Source of the DNA: an uncultured Flavobacteriaceae bacterium
Lineage (GTDB): Bacteria; Bacteroidota; Bacteroidia; Flavobacteriales; Flavobacteriaceae
Length of the DNA stretch: 5,817 nt
NCBI GenBank assembly: GCA_913020685.1
Contig: CAJWAY010000070.1
Coordinates: 1-5,817 of the forward strand
Direction of reading: 5' to 3'
Shown here: in pieces, positions 1 to 5,542 of the stretch
Numbering within the stretch: position 1 is the first letter of the stretch
Layout of the letters: each line of letters opens with the position of its first letter
Made by a program: the position numbers and the translations under genes
The notes under the pieces: generated by a model
Databases searched by the model: none
Told to the model about the DNA's origin: nothing
The model's input: the letters and a program-made list of their open reading frames with translations, nothing else

Positions 1-633
1 ATTCATCCTAAAAATCCTTTTGTTCCCACTGTTCATGCTAACTGGCGGTATTTTGAACTCTACAACAGCAGGGGTGAATTGCAAGACCAATGGTTTGGAG
101 GGGGACAAGATCTCACTCCCTATTACCTGTTTGAAGAAGATGCCCGGCACTTTCACCAAGTATGCAAAAAAACTTGTGATGAACACGACAAAGACTTCTA
201 CCCTCAATACAAAAAACGCTGTGATGAATATTTTTGGAATGCCCACCGCGGTGAAGCCCGTGGGGTTGGTGGATTGTTTTTTGATTATTTAAGACCCGAC
301 GAAAGCCACTCTCTCGAAAACTGGTATGACTTTGTGAAAGGGGTAGGGGATAGTTTTTTGGAGGCCTATGTGCCCATTGTTGAAAGAAGAAAAAACTTGG
401 ATTACTCTGATGTCCAACGCGAATGGCAGGAAGTCCGAAGGGGGCGTTATGTGGAGTTCAATTTGATCCACGACAAAGGCACCCTTTTTGGATTGAAAAC
501 CAATGGAAGGATTGAAAGTATTTTGATGAGCCTTCCACCACATGTCCAGTGGCAATACAACCACAAGCCTGATCCCAATAGCAAAGAGGAAGAACTTGTC
601 AACATACTTGAAAATCCAAGAGCTTGGGTGTAA
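1..633 (+). CDS. hemF: Oxygen-dependent coproporphyrinogen III oxidase, HemF (5'-truncated by window edge)
   Basis: HemF catalyses the O2-dependent oxidative decarboxylation of coproporphyrinogen III to protoporphyrinogen IX, a late step of haem synthesis, as a soluble cytoplasmic homodimer. The reading frame is open from base 1 to a TAA at 631-633 and gives 210 residues. E. coli HemF is about 299 residues, so roughly 95 N-terminal residues lie upstream. Family blocks run in order: HPKNPFVPTVHANWRYF at visible residues 2-18, WFGGGQDLTPYY at 31-42, YFWNAHRGEARG at 77-88, RRGRYVEFNL at 146-155, then the ILMSLPP block and the terminal NPRAWV. Histidines 2, 12, 52 and 82 align by spacing with the four conserved E. 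coli histidines (96, 106, 145, 175) listed for metal binding and catalysis. No frameshift is visible. It reads into hemB after 27 bases in the same direction, which suggests co-transcription. Identity is very secure; only the start is unseen. Confidence 0.97.
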   Translation: MHPKNPFVPTVHANWRYFELYNSRGELQDQWFGGGQDLTPYYLFEEDARHFHQVCKKTCDEHDKDFYPQYKKRCDEYFWNAHRGEARGVGGLFFDYLRPDESHSLENWYDFVKGVGDSFLEAYVPIVERRKNLDYSDVQREWQEVRRGRYVEFNLIHDKGTLFGLKTNGRIESILMSLPPHVQWQYNHKPDPNSKEEELVNILENPRAWV

Positions 634-660
634 TTTATTAATAACGATTATCTTTACTTT

Positions 661-1635
661 ATGTATCCAAACCAAAGGAATAGAAGACTCAGACAAAACC
701 CCGCACTTCGGCAGTTGGTAAGTGAAAATCAATTAACCAGTAACGATTTGATGCTTCCCTTGTTTATTGCAGAGGGGACTGAGGTAAAAGATCCCATTAC
801 TGCCATGCCCGGTTGCTACCGTTTGAGTTTGGATCTACTTCGAAAGGAGTTGAAAGCCGTAGCGGATTTGGGAATCAAAGCGGTACTATTGTTTGTTAAG
901 GTTGACGATGCCCTGAAAGATAATAAGGGTACTGAGGCATTCAATCCTGAGGGATTGATGCAAAAGGCGATAAGAACTGTCAAATCAATCACTCCCGACA
1001 TGGTGGTCATGACTGATGTTGCCTTGGACCCCTATTCTTCCTATGGTCACGATGGCATCGTGGAGGAGGGAAAGATCCTCAATGATCCCACCGTAGAGGT
1101 CTTATCAAAAATGGCTTTGAGTCATGCCCAAGCCGGTGCCGATTTTGTGGCACCCAGTGATATGATGGACGGTCGTGTATTGATGATAAGAACCAAATTG
1201 GACAAGGCAGGTTTCACCGATACTGGTATTATGAGTTACAGTGCCAAATACGCCTCTTCTTTCTATGGACCCTTTAGGGAAGCCCTCGATTCAGCTCCGG
1301 GTTTTGGTGACAAACGCAGCTACCAGATGGATCCGGCAAACCGTTTGGAAGCCCTCACAGAAGCCTTAAGAGATATAGAAGAAGGTGCCGACATCGTGAT
1401 GGTCAAACCTGGATTGGCATATCTTGACGTCATCAGAGACATTCGCGAAAATGTTGAAATTCCCATTGCAGCCTATCAAGTCAGTGGGGAATATTCCATG
1501 CTCAAGGCTGCGGCCGAAAAAGGCTGGTTGGATCACGATACGGTCATGATGGAACAATTGCTGGCATTTAAAAGGGCCGGAGCCAACTTTATCGCTACTT
1601 ATCATGCCAAAGAAGCAGCTCAATTACTCGCATAA
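661..1635 (+). CDS. hemB: Delta-aminolevulinic acid dehydratase (porphobilinogen synthase), Mg-type
   Basis: HemB condenses two 5-aminolevulinate molecules into porphobilinogen, the first common tetrapyrrole step, in the cytoplasm. The 324-residue protein has the normal family length. The two Schiff-base lysines are visible: K196 in MSYSAKYASSFYGPFR and K249 in IVMVKPG. The substrate-loop motif APSDMMDGRV lies at 164-173. The metal-site loop reads DVALDPYSSYGHDG (119-132). The cysteines of zinc enzymes are replaced by A121, D123 and D131, the same pattern and spacing as in the Mg-dependent Pseudomonas aeruginosa enzyme (A129, D131, D139). The enzyme is therefore probably Mg-dependent and needs no active-site zinc. 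ATG 661 is the only ATG after the hemF stop and fits the usual family N-terminus (NRRLRQNPALRQLV). No Shine-Dalgarno sequence is seen. The gene follows hemF by 27 bases and precedes a hairpin at 1653-1680, so it is probably the last gene of its operon. Confidence 0.98.
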   Translation: MYPNQRNRRLRQNPALRQLVSENQLTSNDLMLPLFIAEGTEVKDPITAMPGCYRLSLDLLRKELKAVADLGIKAVLLFVKVDDALKDNKGTEAFNPEGLMQKAIRTVKSITPDMVVMTDVALDPYSSYGHDGIVEEGKILNDPTVEVLSKMALSHAQAGADFVAPSDMMDGRVLMIRTKLDKAGFTDTGIMSYSAKYASSFYGPFREALDSAPGFGDKRSYQMDPANRLEALTEALRDIEEGADIVMVKPGLAYLDVIRDIRENVEIPIAAYQVSGEYSMLKAAAEKGWLDHDTVMMEQLLAFKRAGANFIATYHAKEAAQLLA

Positions 1636-1652
1636 ATTTCCTTCAGTTTAAA

Positions 1653-1680
1653 ACAAAAAGTCTCTTATTTGGCTTTTTGT
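1653..1680 (+). terminator. Hairpin after hemB, probable intrinsic terminator
   Basis: ACAAAAAG at 1653-1660 is the exact reverse complement of CTTTTTGT at 1673-1680. A G-T and a C-G pair extend the stem inward to 1662/1671, leaving a loop of about 8 bases. The 3' arm is itself T-rich, and a longer T-run follows at 1696-1703. It starts 18 bases after the hemB stop. AT-rich stems of this A-run/T-run form are common at Bacteroidota gene ends. Some read-through into ogt is possible. Confidence 0.5.
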
Positions 1681-1699
1681 CTAACTTTATGTATCTTTT
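1668..1699 (+). promoter_or_regulatory. Candidate Bacteroidota-type promoter for the ogt unit
   Basis: TTTG at 1668-1671 is followed by a 20-base spacer and TATCTTTT at 1692-1699. This matches the known Bacteroidota sigma consensus (TTTG/TTG, about 19-21 bases, TAnnTTTG) except at the last base of the -7 box. Transcription would start about 15 bases before the ogt ATG at 1721. The position after a probable terminator and before a new transcription unit supports it. The region is T-rich, so a chance match is possible. The -33 element overlaps the loop and 3' arm of the hemB hairpin. Confidence 0.4.
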
Positions 1700-1720
1700 T
1701 TTTGGAACACTATTTGCTAT

Positions 1721-2194
1721 ATGGAGCAAGCATATTACAAAAGTGATTTAGGAAATTTATGTGTAATAATTGAAAATCATGAAGTTACACGTATTTTTTT
1801 TGTTGATAAAATACGAGAAAATTCTTCGACTCCCTCCCCATTAATGCAGAAGGTAATTAAACAGATAAATGAATTTTTTCAAGTAAAGCGACGTGAATTC
1901 AGTTTTCCAATTCGTCTGAAAGGAACAGATTTTCAGCTCAAAATCTGGAAGTTGCTCAGTAATATCCCCTATGGTACCTCCTTGGCCTACGTCAAGGTAG
2001 CTAAAGCATACGGTGATGCCAAAATGGTAAGGGCAGTAGCCGCGACAATTGCCAAAAATCCCATTATGCTCGTTGTCCCCTGTCACCGGGTGATAGGAAG
2101 TGATGGGTCATTGGTAGCCTATTCTGGTGGCATTGAGACCAAACGTCAACTTCTTGAGTTAGAGGGTTTTCCTAAACAATTTAACGTACTTTAG
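1721..2194 (+). CDS. ogt: Methylated-DNA--[protein]-cysteine S-methyltransferase (O6-alkylguanine-DNA alkyltransferase)
   Basis: This suicide DNA-repair protein moves the alkyl group from O6-alkylguanine (and O4-alkylthymine) to its own cysteine. The 157-residue protein is close to the family length (E. coli Ogt is 171) and has a degenerate N-terminal domain (about 1-65) followed by the conserved DNA-binding/alkyl-acceptor domain. The acceptor is C121 in PCHRVIG (120-126). With a constant offset of 24 from human MGMT, every key residue is present: Y90 (Y114), R104 arginine finger (R128), N113 hinge (N137), C121 and H122 (C145, H146), Y134 (Y158) and E148 (E172). There is no fused Ada regulatory or AlkA domain, so it is a stand-alone repair enzyme. 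ATG 1721 is the first start after the hemB terminator. The TAG stop ends at 2194, 14 bases before the chosen start of the next gene, which suggests an operon. I see no sequence sign of inducible control. Confidence 0.96.
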   Translation: MEQAYYKSDLGNLCVIIENHEVTRIFFVDKIRENSSTPSPLMQKVIKQINEFFQVKRREFSFPIRLKGTDFQLKIWKLLSNIPYGTSLAYVKVAKAYGDAKMVRAVAATIAKNPIMLVVPCHRVIGSDGSLVAYSGGIETKRQLLELEGFPKQFNVL

Positions 2195-2208
2195 TGCCCA
2201 AAAAACTA

Positions 2209-3387
2209 ATGAAAAGATTTTTAATAGCTTTTGGGCTTCTTCTAGCCGTGGCTTTTTCCTTACTTTATATTACAAAATATAACTATCTTTTGACTGGAGT
2301 TAGTACCATATATTTGACTGGGCACACTACCGCATACCTTAATGATTACAAAAAATTTTCTAATAACAGTGTTTTAGTATCTGACCATCCCCAAGCTTGG
2401 CCACTACATCGGTTTTACAACCAATACTCCCTAGGTGAAAGGAGAGAAGACTACCTTAAGGATCGAAAAACAGTGGCTTATCTGGTGATAAAAAACGATA
2501 GTATTCTTTATGAAAAATATTATTATGAGTTTGGAGTAGATTCTAGAAGTAATTCCTTTTCCATGGCAAAAAGTGTAGTTTCTGCCTTGATGGGGATTGC
2601 CATACAAGAAGGAGTAATTAAGGGTTTAGATCAGAAAGTATTAGATTTTATCCCCAATCTTCAGGGCCCTTATGCTCATCAAGTAACGGTTGGAGACTTG
2701 GCCAGTATGGCTTCAGGCCAAAAATGGAGTGAAGAATACTACAACCCGTTTTCGGTTACTTCAGCTTCTTATTTTGTCAAAGATTTGGATGCCTTGATAT
2801 TAGAACAGCCTATCAATGAGAAACCGGGTGAAGTTTTTCGTTATAAAAGCGGAACTACCCAATTGTTGGGTATGGTAATCAAAAAAGCAACCGGCAAAAC
2901 ATTAAGCGCATATTTGTCAGAGAAATTATGGCAACCTTTGGGAGCAAATCAAACTGCACTCTGGCAATTAGACAGTGAAGAAAATGGAATGGAAAAAGCT
3001 TTTTGTTGCTTGGCGACCAATGCACGAGACTTTGCTCGATTCGGAAAACTTTATAAAAATTTCGGGTTTTGGAACGGAACACAATTACTGGATTCATCAT
3101 TTGTGGCGCTATCTATTAAACCTCGATTCGAGGAGAGTCTCGAATACGGCTACGGATTCTGGTTAGATGATTTTCAAGGCAAAAAAGTTTTTATGATGCG
3201 GGGGCATCTGGGACAGTATGTATTGGTTGTCCCTGATGAAGATATGATAGTGGTCCGTTTGGGCCACCTCAAAGACAAAGAAAAGGCCACAAATAGTAAA
3301 AGTTCAGGAGTAGACCCTTTTACTAAAGACATTTATGTTTACCTTAAGGCTGGATTGGAAATGGTTAAAAATGTTTCAAATAATTGA
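2209..3387 (+). CDS. Membrane-anchored serine hydrolase, class C beta-lactamase / 6-aminohexanoate-dimer hydrolase (NylB)-like family
   Basis: This is an SxxK serine hydrolase of the class C beta-lactamase, penicillin-binding protein and esterase superfamily; its substrate (amide, ester or peptide) is unknown. From ATG 2209 it has 392 residues. Residues 1-22 (MKRFLIAFGLLLAVAFSLLY) form a basic start plus hydrophobic stretch without a lipobox cysteine, so it is an uncleaved anchor or signal peptide with the enzyme outside the cytoplasm. Catalytic motifs are S118-M-A-K121 (SxxK), Y212-K-S214 in FRYKSGTTQLLG in place of YxN, and H333-L-G335 in RGHLGQYV in place of KTG. The blocks CCLATNARDFARFGKLY (266-282) and GYGFW are typical of the NylB-like branch, so true beta-lactamase activity is unlikely. 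A GTG at 2194, overlapping the ogt TAG by one base, would add five residues; I prefer ATG 2209 because it places the basic residues directly before the hydrophobic core. The TGA at 3385 overlaps the next gene by 17 bases. Confidence 0.9.
   Translation: MKRFLIAFGLLLAVAFSLLYITKYNYLLTGVSTIYLTGHTTAYLNDYKKFSNNSVLVSDHPQAWPLHRFYNQYSLGERREDYLKDRKTVAYLVIKNDSILYEKYYYEFGVDSRSNSFSMAKSVVSALMGIAIQEGVIKGLDQKVLDFIPNLQGPYAHQVTVGDLASMASGQKWSEEYYNPFSVTSASYFVKDLDALILEQPINEKPGEVFRYKSGTTQLLGMVIKKATGKTLSAYLSEKLWQPLGANQTALWQLDSEENGMEKAFCCLATNARDFARFGKLYKNFGFWNGTQLLDSSFVALSIKPRFEESLEYGYGFWLDDFQGKKVFMMRGHLGQYVLVVPDEDMIVVRLGHLKDKEKATNSKSSGVDPFTKDIYVYLKAGLEMVKNVSNN
3126..3145. repeat. Short perfect inverted repeat inside the hydrolase gene
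   Basis: ATTCGAG at 3126-3132 and CTCGAAT at 3139-3145 are exact reverse complements around a 6-base spacer. The arms encode RFEESLEY in the hydrolase. It is most likely a by-product of coding sequence; no function is claimed. Confidence 0.3.
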
Positions 3388-3616
3388 CCTTAAAAAATTG
3401 TTATTTTTTTACAAAGACAACGTTCTGAAAAACGCAACTTTTGATCAAATTTCCAATTTGGAAAAAGAACTTTTTGCAGCCAAAACCCAACACCAATTCT
3501 CTGAAGATCAAAGCAAGGTTTCCCCCAAAGAAACCGAGACTTTCGCAAATACTCATTTTTTCTTGTACTTGCGCAAAGAAAACCTTTCAGAGGGCGACGA
3601 AATCGTCCATTCATGA
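3371..3616 (+). CDS. Uncharacterised 81-residue protein, coupled to the hydrolase and ABC ATPase genes
   Basis: I do not recognise this protein. It has 81 residues from ATG 3371, is charged and lysine/glutamate-rich, and has no signal peptide, membrane segment or cysteine. Residues about 5-38 (IIDLKKLLFFYKDN... to ...LEKELFAAK) look largely helical. A polar Ser/Glu/Lys-rich stretch follows (about 40-58), then a short segment with THFFLYLRK (61-69). It is likely a cytoplasmic small protein. It is taken as real because it fills the only gap between two co-directional genes with 17 bases of overlap upstream and an ATGA overlap (3613-3616) downstream. A random frame would seldom give such packing. 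An in-frame ATG at 3335 would lengthen it by 12 residues but would overlap the hydrolase by 53 bases, so ATG 3371 is preferred. Translational coupling to the ABC ATPase is likely. A role as a small partner or regulator of that ATPase is only an inference. Confidence 0.72.
   Translation: MFQIIDLKKLLFFYKDNVLKNATFDQISNLEKELFAAKTQHQFSEDQSKVSPKETETFANTHFFLYLRKENLSEGDEIVHS
3613..3616 (+). promoter_or_regulatory. ATGA stop-start overlap (translational coupling site)
   Basis: The ATG of the ABC ATPase (3613-3615) overlaps the TGA of the 81-residue protein (3614-3616). Such four-base overlaps usually let ribosomes finishing one gene re-initiate on the next. No Shine-Dalgarno sequence is seen just upstream, which makes re-initiation the more natural route to ABC ATPase translation. 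Confidence 0.65.
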
Positions 3617-5295
3617 AAGAAAAAAAAATATTGTTAAGGCTAGAGGATTTATACATTTCGTCTGAAGAAGGATTAATTATCAATGGTTTCTCCTTAACCG
3701 TCAATTCAAATGAGATCGTTGCAATTGTTGGGGAGTCTGGCAGTGGAAAATCATTGACCGCCTTAGCTATTGCAGGTCTTTTGCGTCAAACCCCATTGTC
3801 TGTAAGCAGTAAAAAAATGCAATTGAGCGGGCGGGAGCTTTCTAATTTGTCCCATAAAGATTGGCAAACTGTCAGGGGTAAGGAATTTGGTATGATTTTT
3901 CAAGAACCACAGTCTAGTCTCAACCCAAGTATGTGCTGTGGGCCACAGGTAATGGAACGTTTGCAACAAAACAAAATCGGAAAACCTCAAGATTACCATA
4001 ATAAGATATTGGAGGCTTTTCAAAAGGTCCAACTGCCCCAACCAAAGCGCATATTTAAAGCCTATCCTCACGAACTTAGTGGTGGACAAAAACAAAGGGT
4101 TATGATTGCCATGGCATTGATTGGCAGACCAAAGCTATTGATCGCCGACGAACCAACTACTGCACTGGATGTGACGGTACAAAAAGAAATCCTTACCCTT
4201 ATCAAAGATCGGCAAAAAGATCATAAAATGAGTGTTTTATTCATCTCTCACGACCTTAGTTTAGTGGCTCAGTTCGCCGATAGGGTTCTGGTCATGCACC
4301 AGGGCAGATTGGTTGAAAGTGGGACAGTAAAACAGATATTTAAAAACCCTAAAGATCCATACACCCGAGGACTATTGTATGCCAGACCTCAGCCTGACAA
4401 ACGCCTGAAACGATTGCCTACGGTGGGAGATTTTTCTGATAATCAAAAAAGCTTTAAATCCATCTCTAAGGCCACAAGGGTTAAAAGACAAAAAGTACTC
4501 TACAGCCAAAAACCACTTTTGGAGGTCAGGGGATTAATAAAAGAATATACTCTGACTAGACATTGGTTCAAAGAGAACCAATGTTTTAAAGCAGTAAATA
4601 AGGTGAGTTTTGATCTTTATCCCGGAGAGACTTTGGGCTTGGTAGGGGAATCGGGTTGTGGAAAATCTACCATCAGTCGTACTTTGGTTAATCTCGATTT
4701 ACCCACTGCTGGTGAAATTCGCTATAAAGGACAATCCATAATAGGACTAAACCACAGGGAATTGATGCACCTGCGAAAGCAAATCCAATTGGTCTTTCAA
4801 GACCCTTCTGCGGCCCTTCACCCGCTAAAGCAAATAGGCGTTGCGATTGCAGAGCCTCTTTACGTACATGGTTTAGTAAATGGAAAAAAAGCTCAGAAAT
4901 TAAAAGTTTTCAATCTACTGAAACAGGTAGGCTTAGACGCCGAACACTACTATCGTTATCCCCACCAATTGTCAGGTGGACAAAAACAAAGGGTGGTCAT
5001 TGCAAGAGCATTGGCTACTGAACCCCAACTCCTGTTGCTCGATGAATCCGTTGCCGCTTTAGACATTTCCGTTCAAGCACAGGTACTCAATTTACTGAAT
5101 GATCTTAAAGAACAATTGAAATTGTCCTATCTGCTTATTTCCCACGATTTGAATGTGGTCAAATATATGGCCGATAGAATTTTGGTGATGCAAAAAGGAA
5201 TTTTAGTAGAAGAGGGAGAAGCTGATCAATTATATTTAAATCCACAAAAGCCTTATACGCAAAGGCTTATTGCGGCCTTGCCCAAGGGGTATTAA
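3613..5295 (+). CDS. Dipeptide/oligopeptide-type ABC transporter, two fused ATP-binding domains (DppD-DppF / YejF-like)
   Basis: This is the cytoplasmic energising subunit of an ABC importer of the peptide/nickel family, with both ATPases in one 560-residue chain; E. coli YejF, of similar build, is about 529. Domain 1: Walker A GESGSGKS (40-47), Q-loop Q97 in MIFQEPQSSLNP, signature LSGGQKQR (155-162), Walker B LLIADE (175-180), switch H213. A short oligopeptide-type tail follows (KDPYTRGLLYARP, about 247-259), then a basic linker (about 260-300). Domain 2: Walker A GESGCGKST (345-353), Q396 in LVFQDPSAALHP, signature LSGGQKQR (453-460), Walker B LLLLDE (473-478), H511, and a brief tail QKPYTQRLIAALP. 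Both sites keep all catalytic residues. After the second Walker B the usual DEP is DES (DESVAALD, 477-484). The linker lacks the cysteine-rich motif found in DppD/OppD tails. No permease or binding-protein gene lies nearby, so its membrane partners must be encoded elsewhere. The substrate cannot be read from the sequence; peptides are the family default. Confidence 0.95.
   Translation: MKEKKILLRLEDLYISSEEGLIINGFSLTVNSNEIVAIVGESGSGKSLTALAIAGLLRQTPLSVSSKKMQLSGRELSNLSHKDWQTVRGKEFGMIFQEPQSSLNPSMCCGPQVMERLQQNKIGKPQDYHNKILEAFQKVQLPQPKRIFKAYPHELSGGQKQRVMIAMALIGRPKLLIADEPTTALDVTVQKEILTLIKDRQKDHKMSVLFISHDLSLVAQFADRVLVMHQGRLVESGTVKQIFKNPKDPYTRGLLYARPQPDKRLKRLPTVGDFSDNQKSFKSISKATRVKRQKVLYSQKPLLEVRGLIKEYTLTRHWFKENQCFKAVNKVSFDLYPGETLGLVGESGCGKSTISRTLVNLDLPTAGEIRYKGQSIIGLNHRELMHLRKQIQLVFQDPSAALHPLKQIGVAIAEPLYVHGLVNGKKAQKLKVFNLLKQVGLDAEHYYRYPHQLSGGQKQRVVIARALATEPQLLLLDESVAALDISVQAQVLNLLNDLKEQLKLSYLLISHDLNVVKYMADRILVMQKGILVEEGEADQLYLNPQKPYTQRLIAALPKGY
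4081..4100 (+). repeat. 20-base direct repeat, copy 1 (first ABC signature motif)
   Basis: This segment encodes the end of the LSGGQKQR signature of ATPase domain 1. It is base-for-base identical to 4975-4994 in domain 2, although the flanking codons have diverged. The copies are 894 bases apart (298 codons), so they lie in the same frame. Confidence 0.85.
4560..4584. repeat. Perfect 10-base inverted repeat within the ABC gene, start of domain 2
   Basis: ACATTGGTTC at 4560-4569 and GAACCAATGT at 4575-4584 are exact reverse complements around a 5-base loop, and TTTT (4584-4587) follows. It sits in the sequence encoding RHWFKENQCFK, just before the second ATPase core. In mRNA it would form a stable hairpin. 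It may be chance, a translation pause between domains, or a weak internal terminator. Confidence 0.45.
4975..4994 (+). repeat. 20-base direct repeat, copy 2 (second ABC signature motif)
   Basis: Identical to 4081-4100; it encodes the end of the LSGGQKQR signature of ATPase domain 2. The match stops abruptly at both ends. Confidence 0.85.
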
Positions 5296-5542
5296 TGACT
5301 TTAATCAGGCAGAATTTATTCATTTATAATAATACTTTATCTGATTTTTCCTTTTGCTACATTTCAGAACTTAATTTTATGAAGGATTTGGCCTTTTCAA
5401 TTACCAAATTTTTTCCGTCAAAATTTACATGGATGGTTTGATACAAGGGTAAATAATAAAGAATCCTGTTATATTAGATAAATAGTATTTGATCAACATC
5501 TGGTAAATAACTTCACTTATAATTAAAAATTGATCTTTACCC
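5296..5542. other. Non-coding spacer between convergent genes
   Basis: These 247 AT-rich bases lie between the ABC ATPase stop and the stop of the opposing aldo/keto reductase. I see no credible gene; the longest ATG-started frame noticed is about 20 codons (5379-5441). Two terminators would be expected, but only weak candidates are present: AATCAG (5303-5308) with CTGATT (5341-5346), separated by 32 bases and followed by T-runs, and AAGGGTAAA (5445-5453) with TTTACCCTT (5536-5544), separated by 82 bases. Neither is convincing alone. Confidence 0.6.

Noticed and set aside
649..656. TATCTTTA just before the hemB ATG, a near match to the -7 box TAnnTTTG
   Set aside because: It would give an almost leaderless transcript, the only TTG upstream (624-626) lies inside hemF at a long 22-base spacing, and hemB is probably read from the hemF promoter. 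Not listed as a promoter.
289..732. 147-codon minus-strand open frame opposite hemF and the hemB start
   Set aside because: It lies antisense to clearly conserved HemF motifs and shows no recognisable protein family; it is a shadow of the coding strand.
2194..2208. GTG 2194 overlapping the ogt TAG as the hydrolase start
   Set aside because: Possible, but ATG 2209 gives a more typical signal/anchor start (MKRFLIAF) and a preferred start codon. Kept as an alternative in the feature entry.
2209..3387. Calling the serine hydrolase an antibiotic-resistance beta-lactamase
   Set aside because: The YxN and KTG motifs are replaced by YKS and HLG and the surrounding blocks resemble NylB-type hydrolases, so resistance is not supported.
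3390..3704. 104-codon minus-strand frame and a 74-codon plus-strand frame (3441-3665) over the small gene
   Set aside because: Both compete with the frame that couples neatly to its two neighbours. The plus-strand alternative runs 52 bases into the conserved ABC gene, and neither has recognisable features.
5382..5395. AAGG/CCTT mini-hairpin followed by a few Ts as a terminator
   Set aside because: A four-base stem is too weak to separate from chance in AT-rich DNA.
5379..5441. 20-codon ATG frame (MKDLAFSITKFF...) in the spacer after the ABC gene
   Set aside because: Too short and without a supported promoter, ribosome site or recognisable family; possibly a gene remnant but nothing in the sequence shows it.
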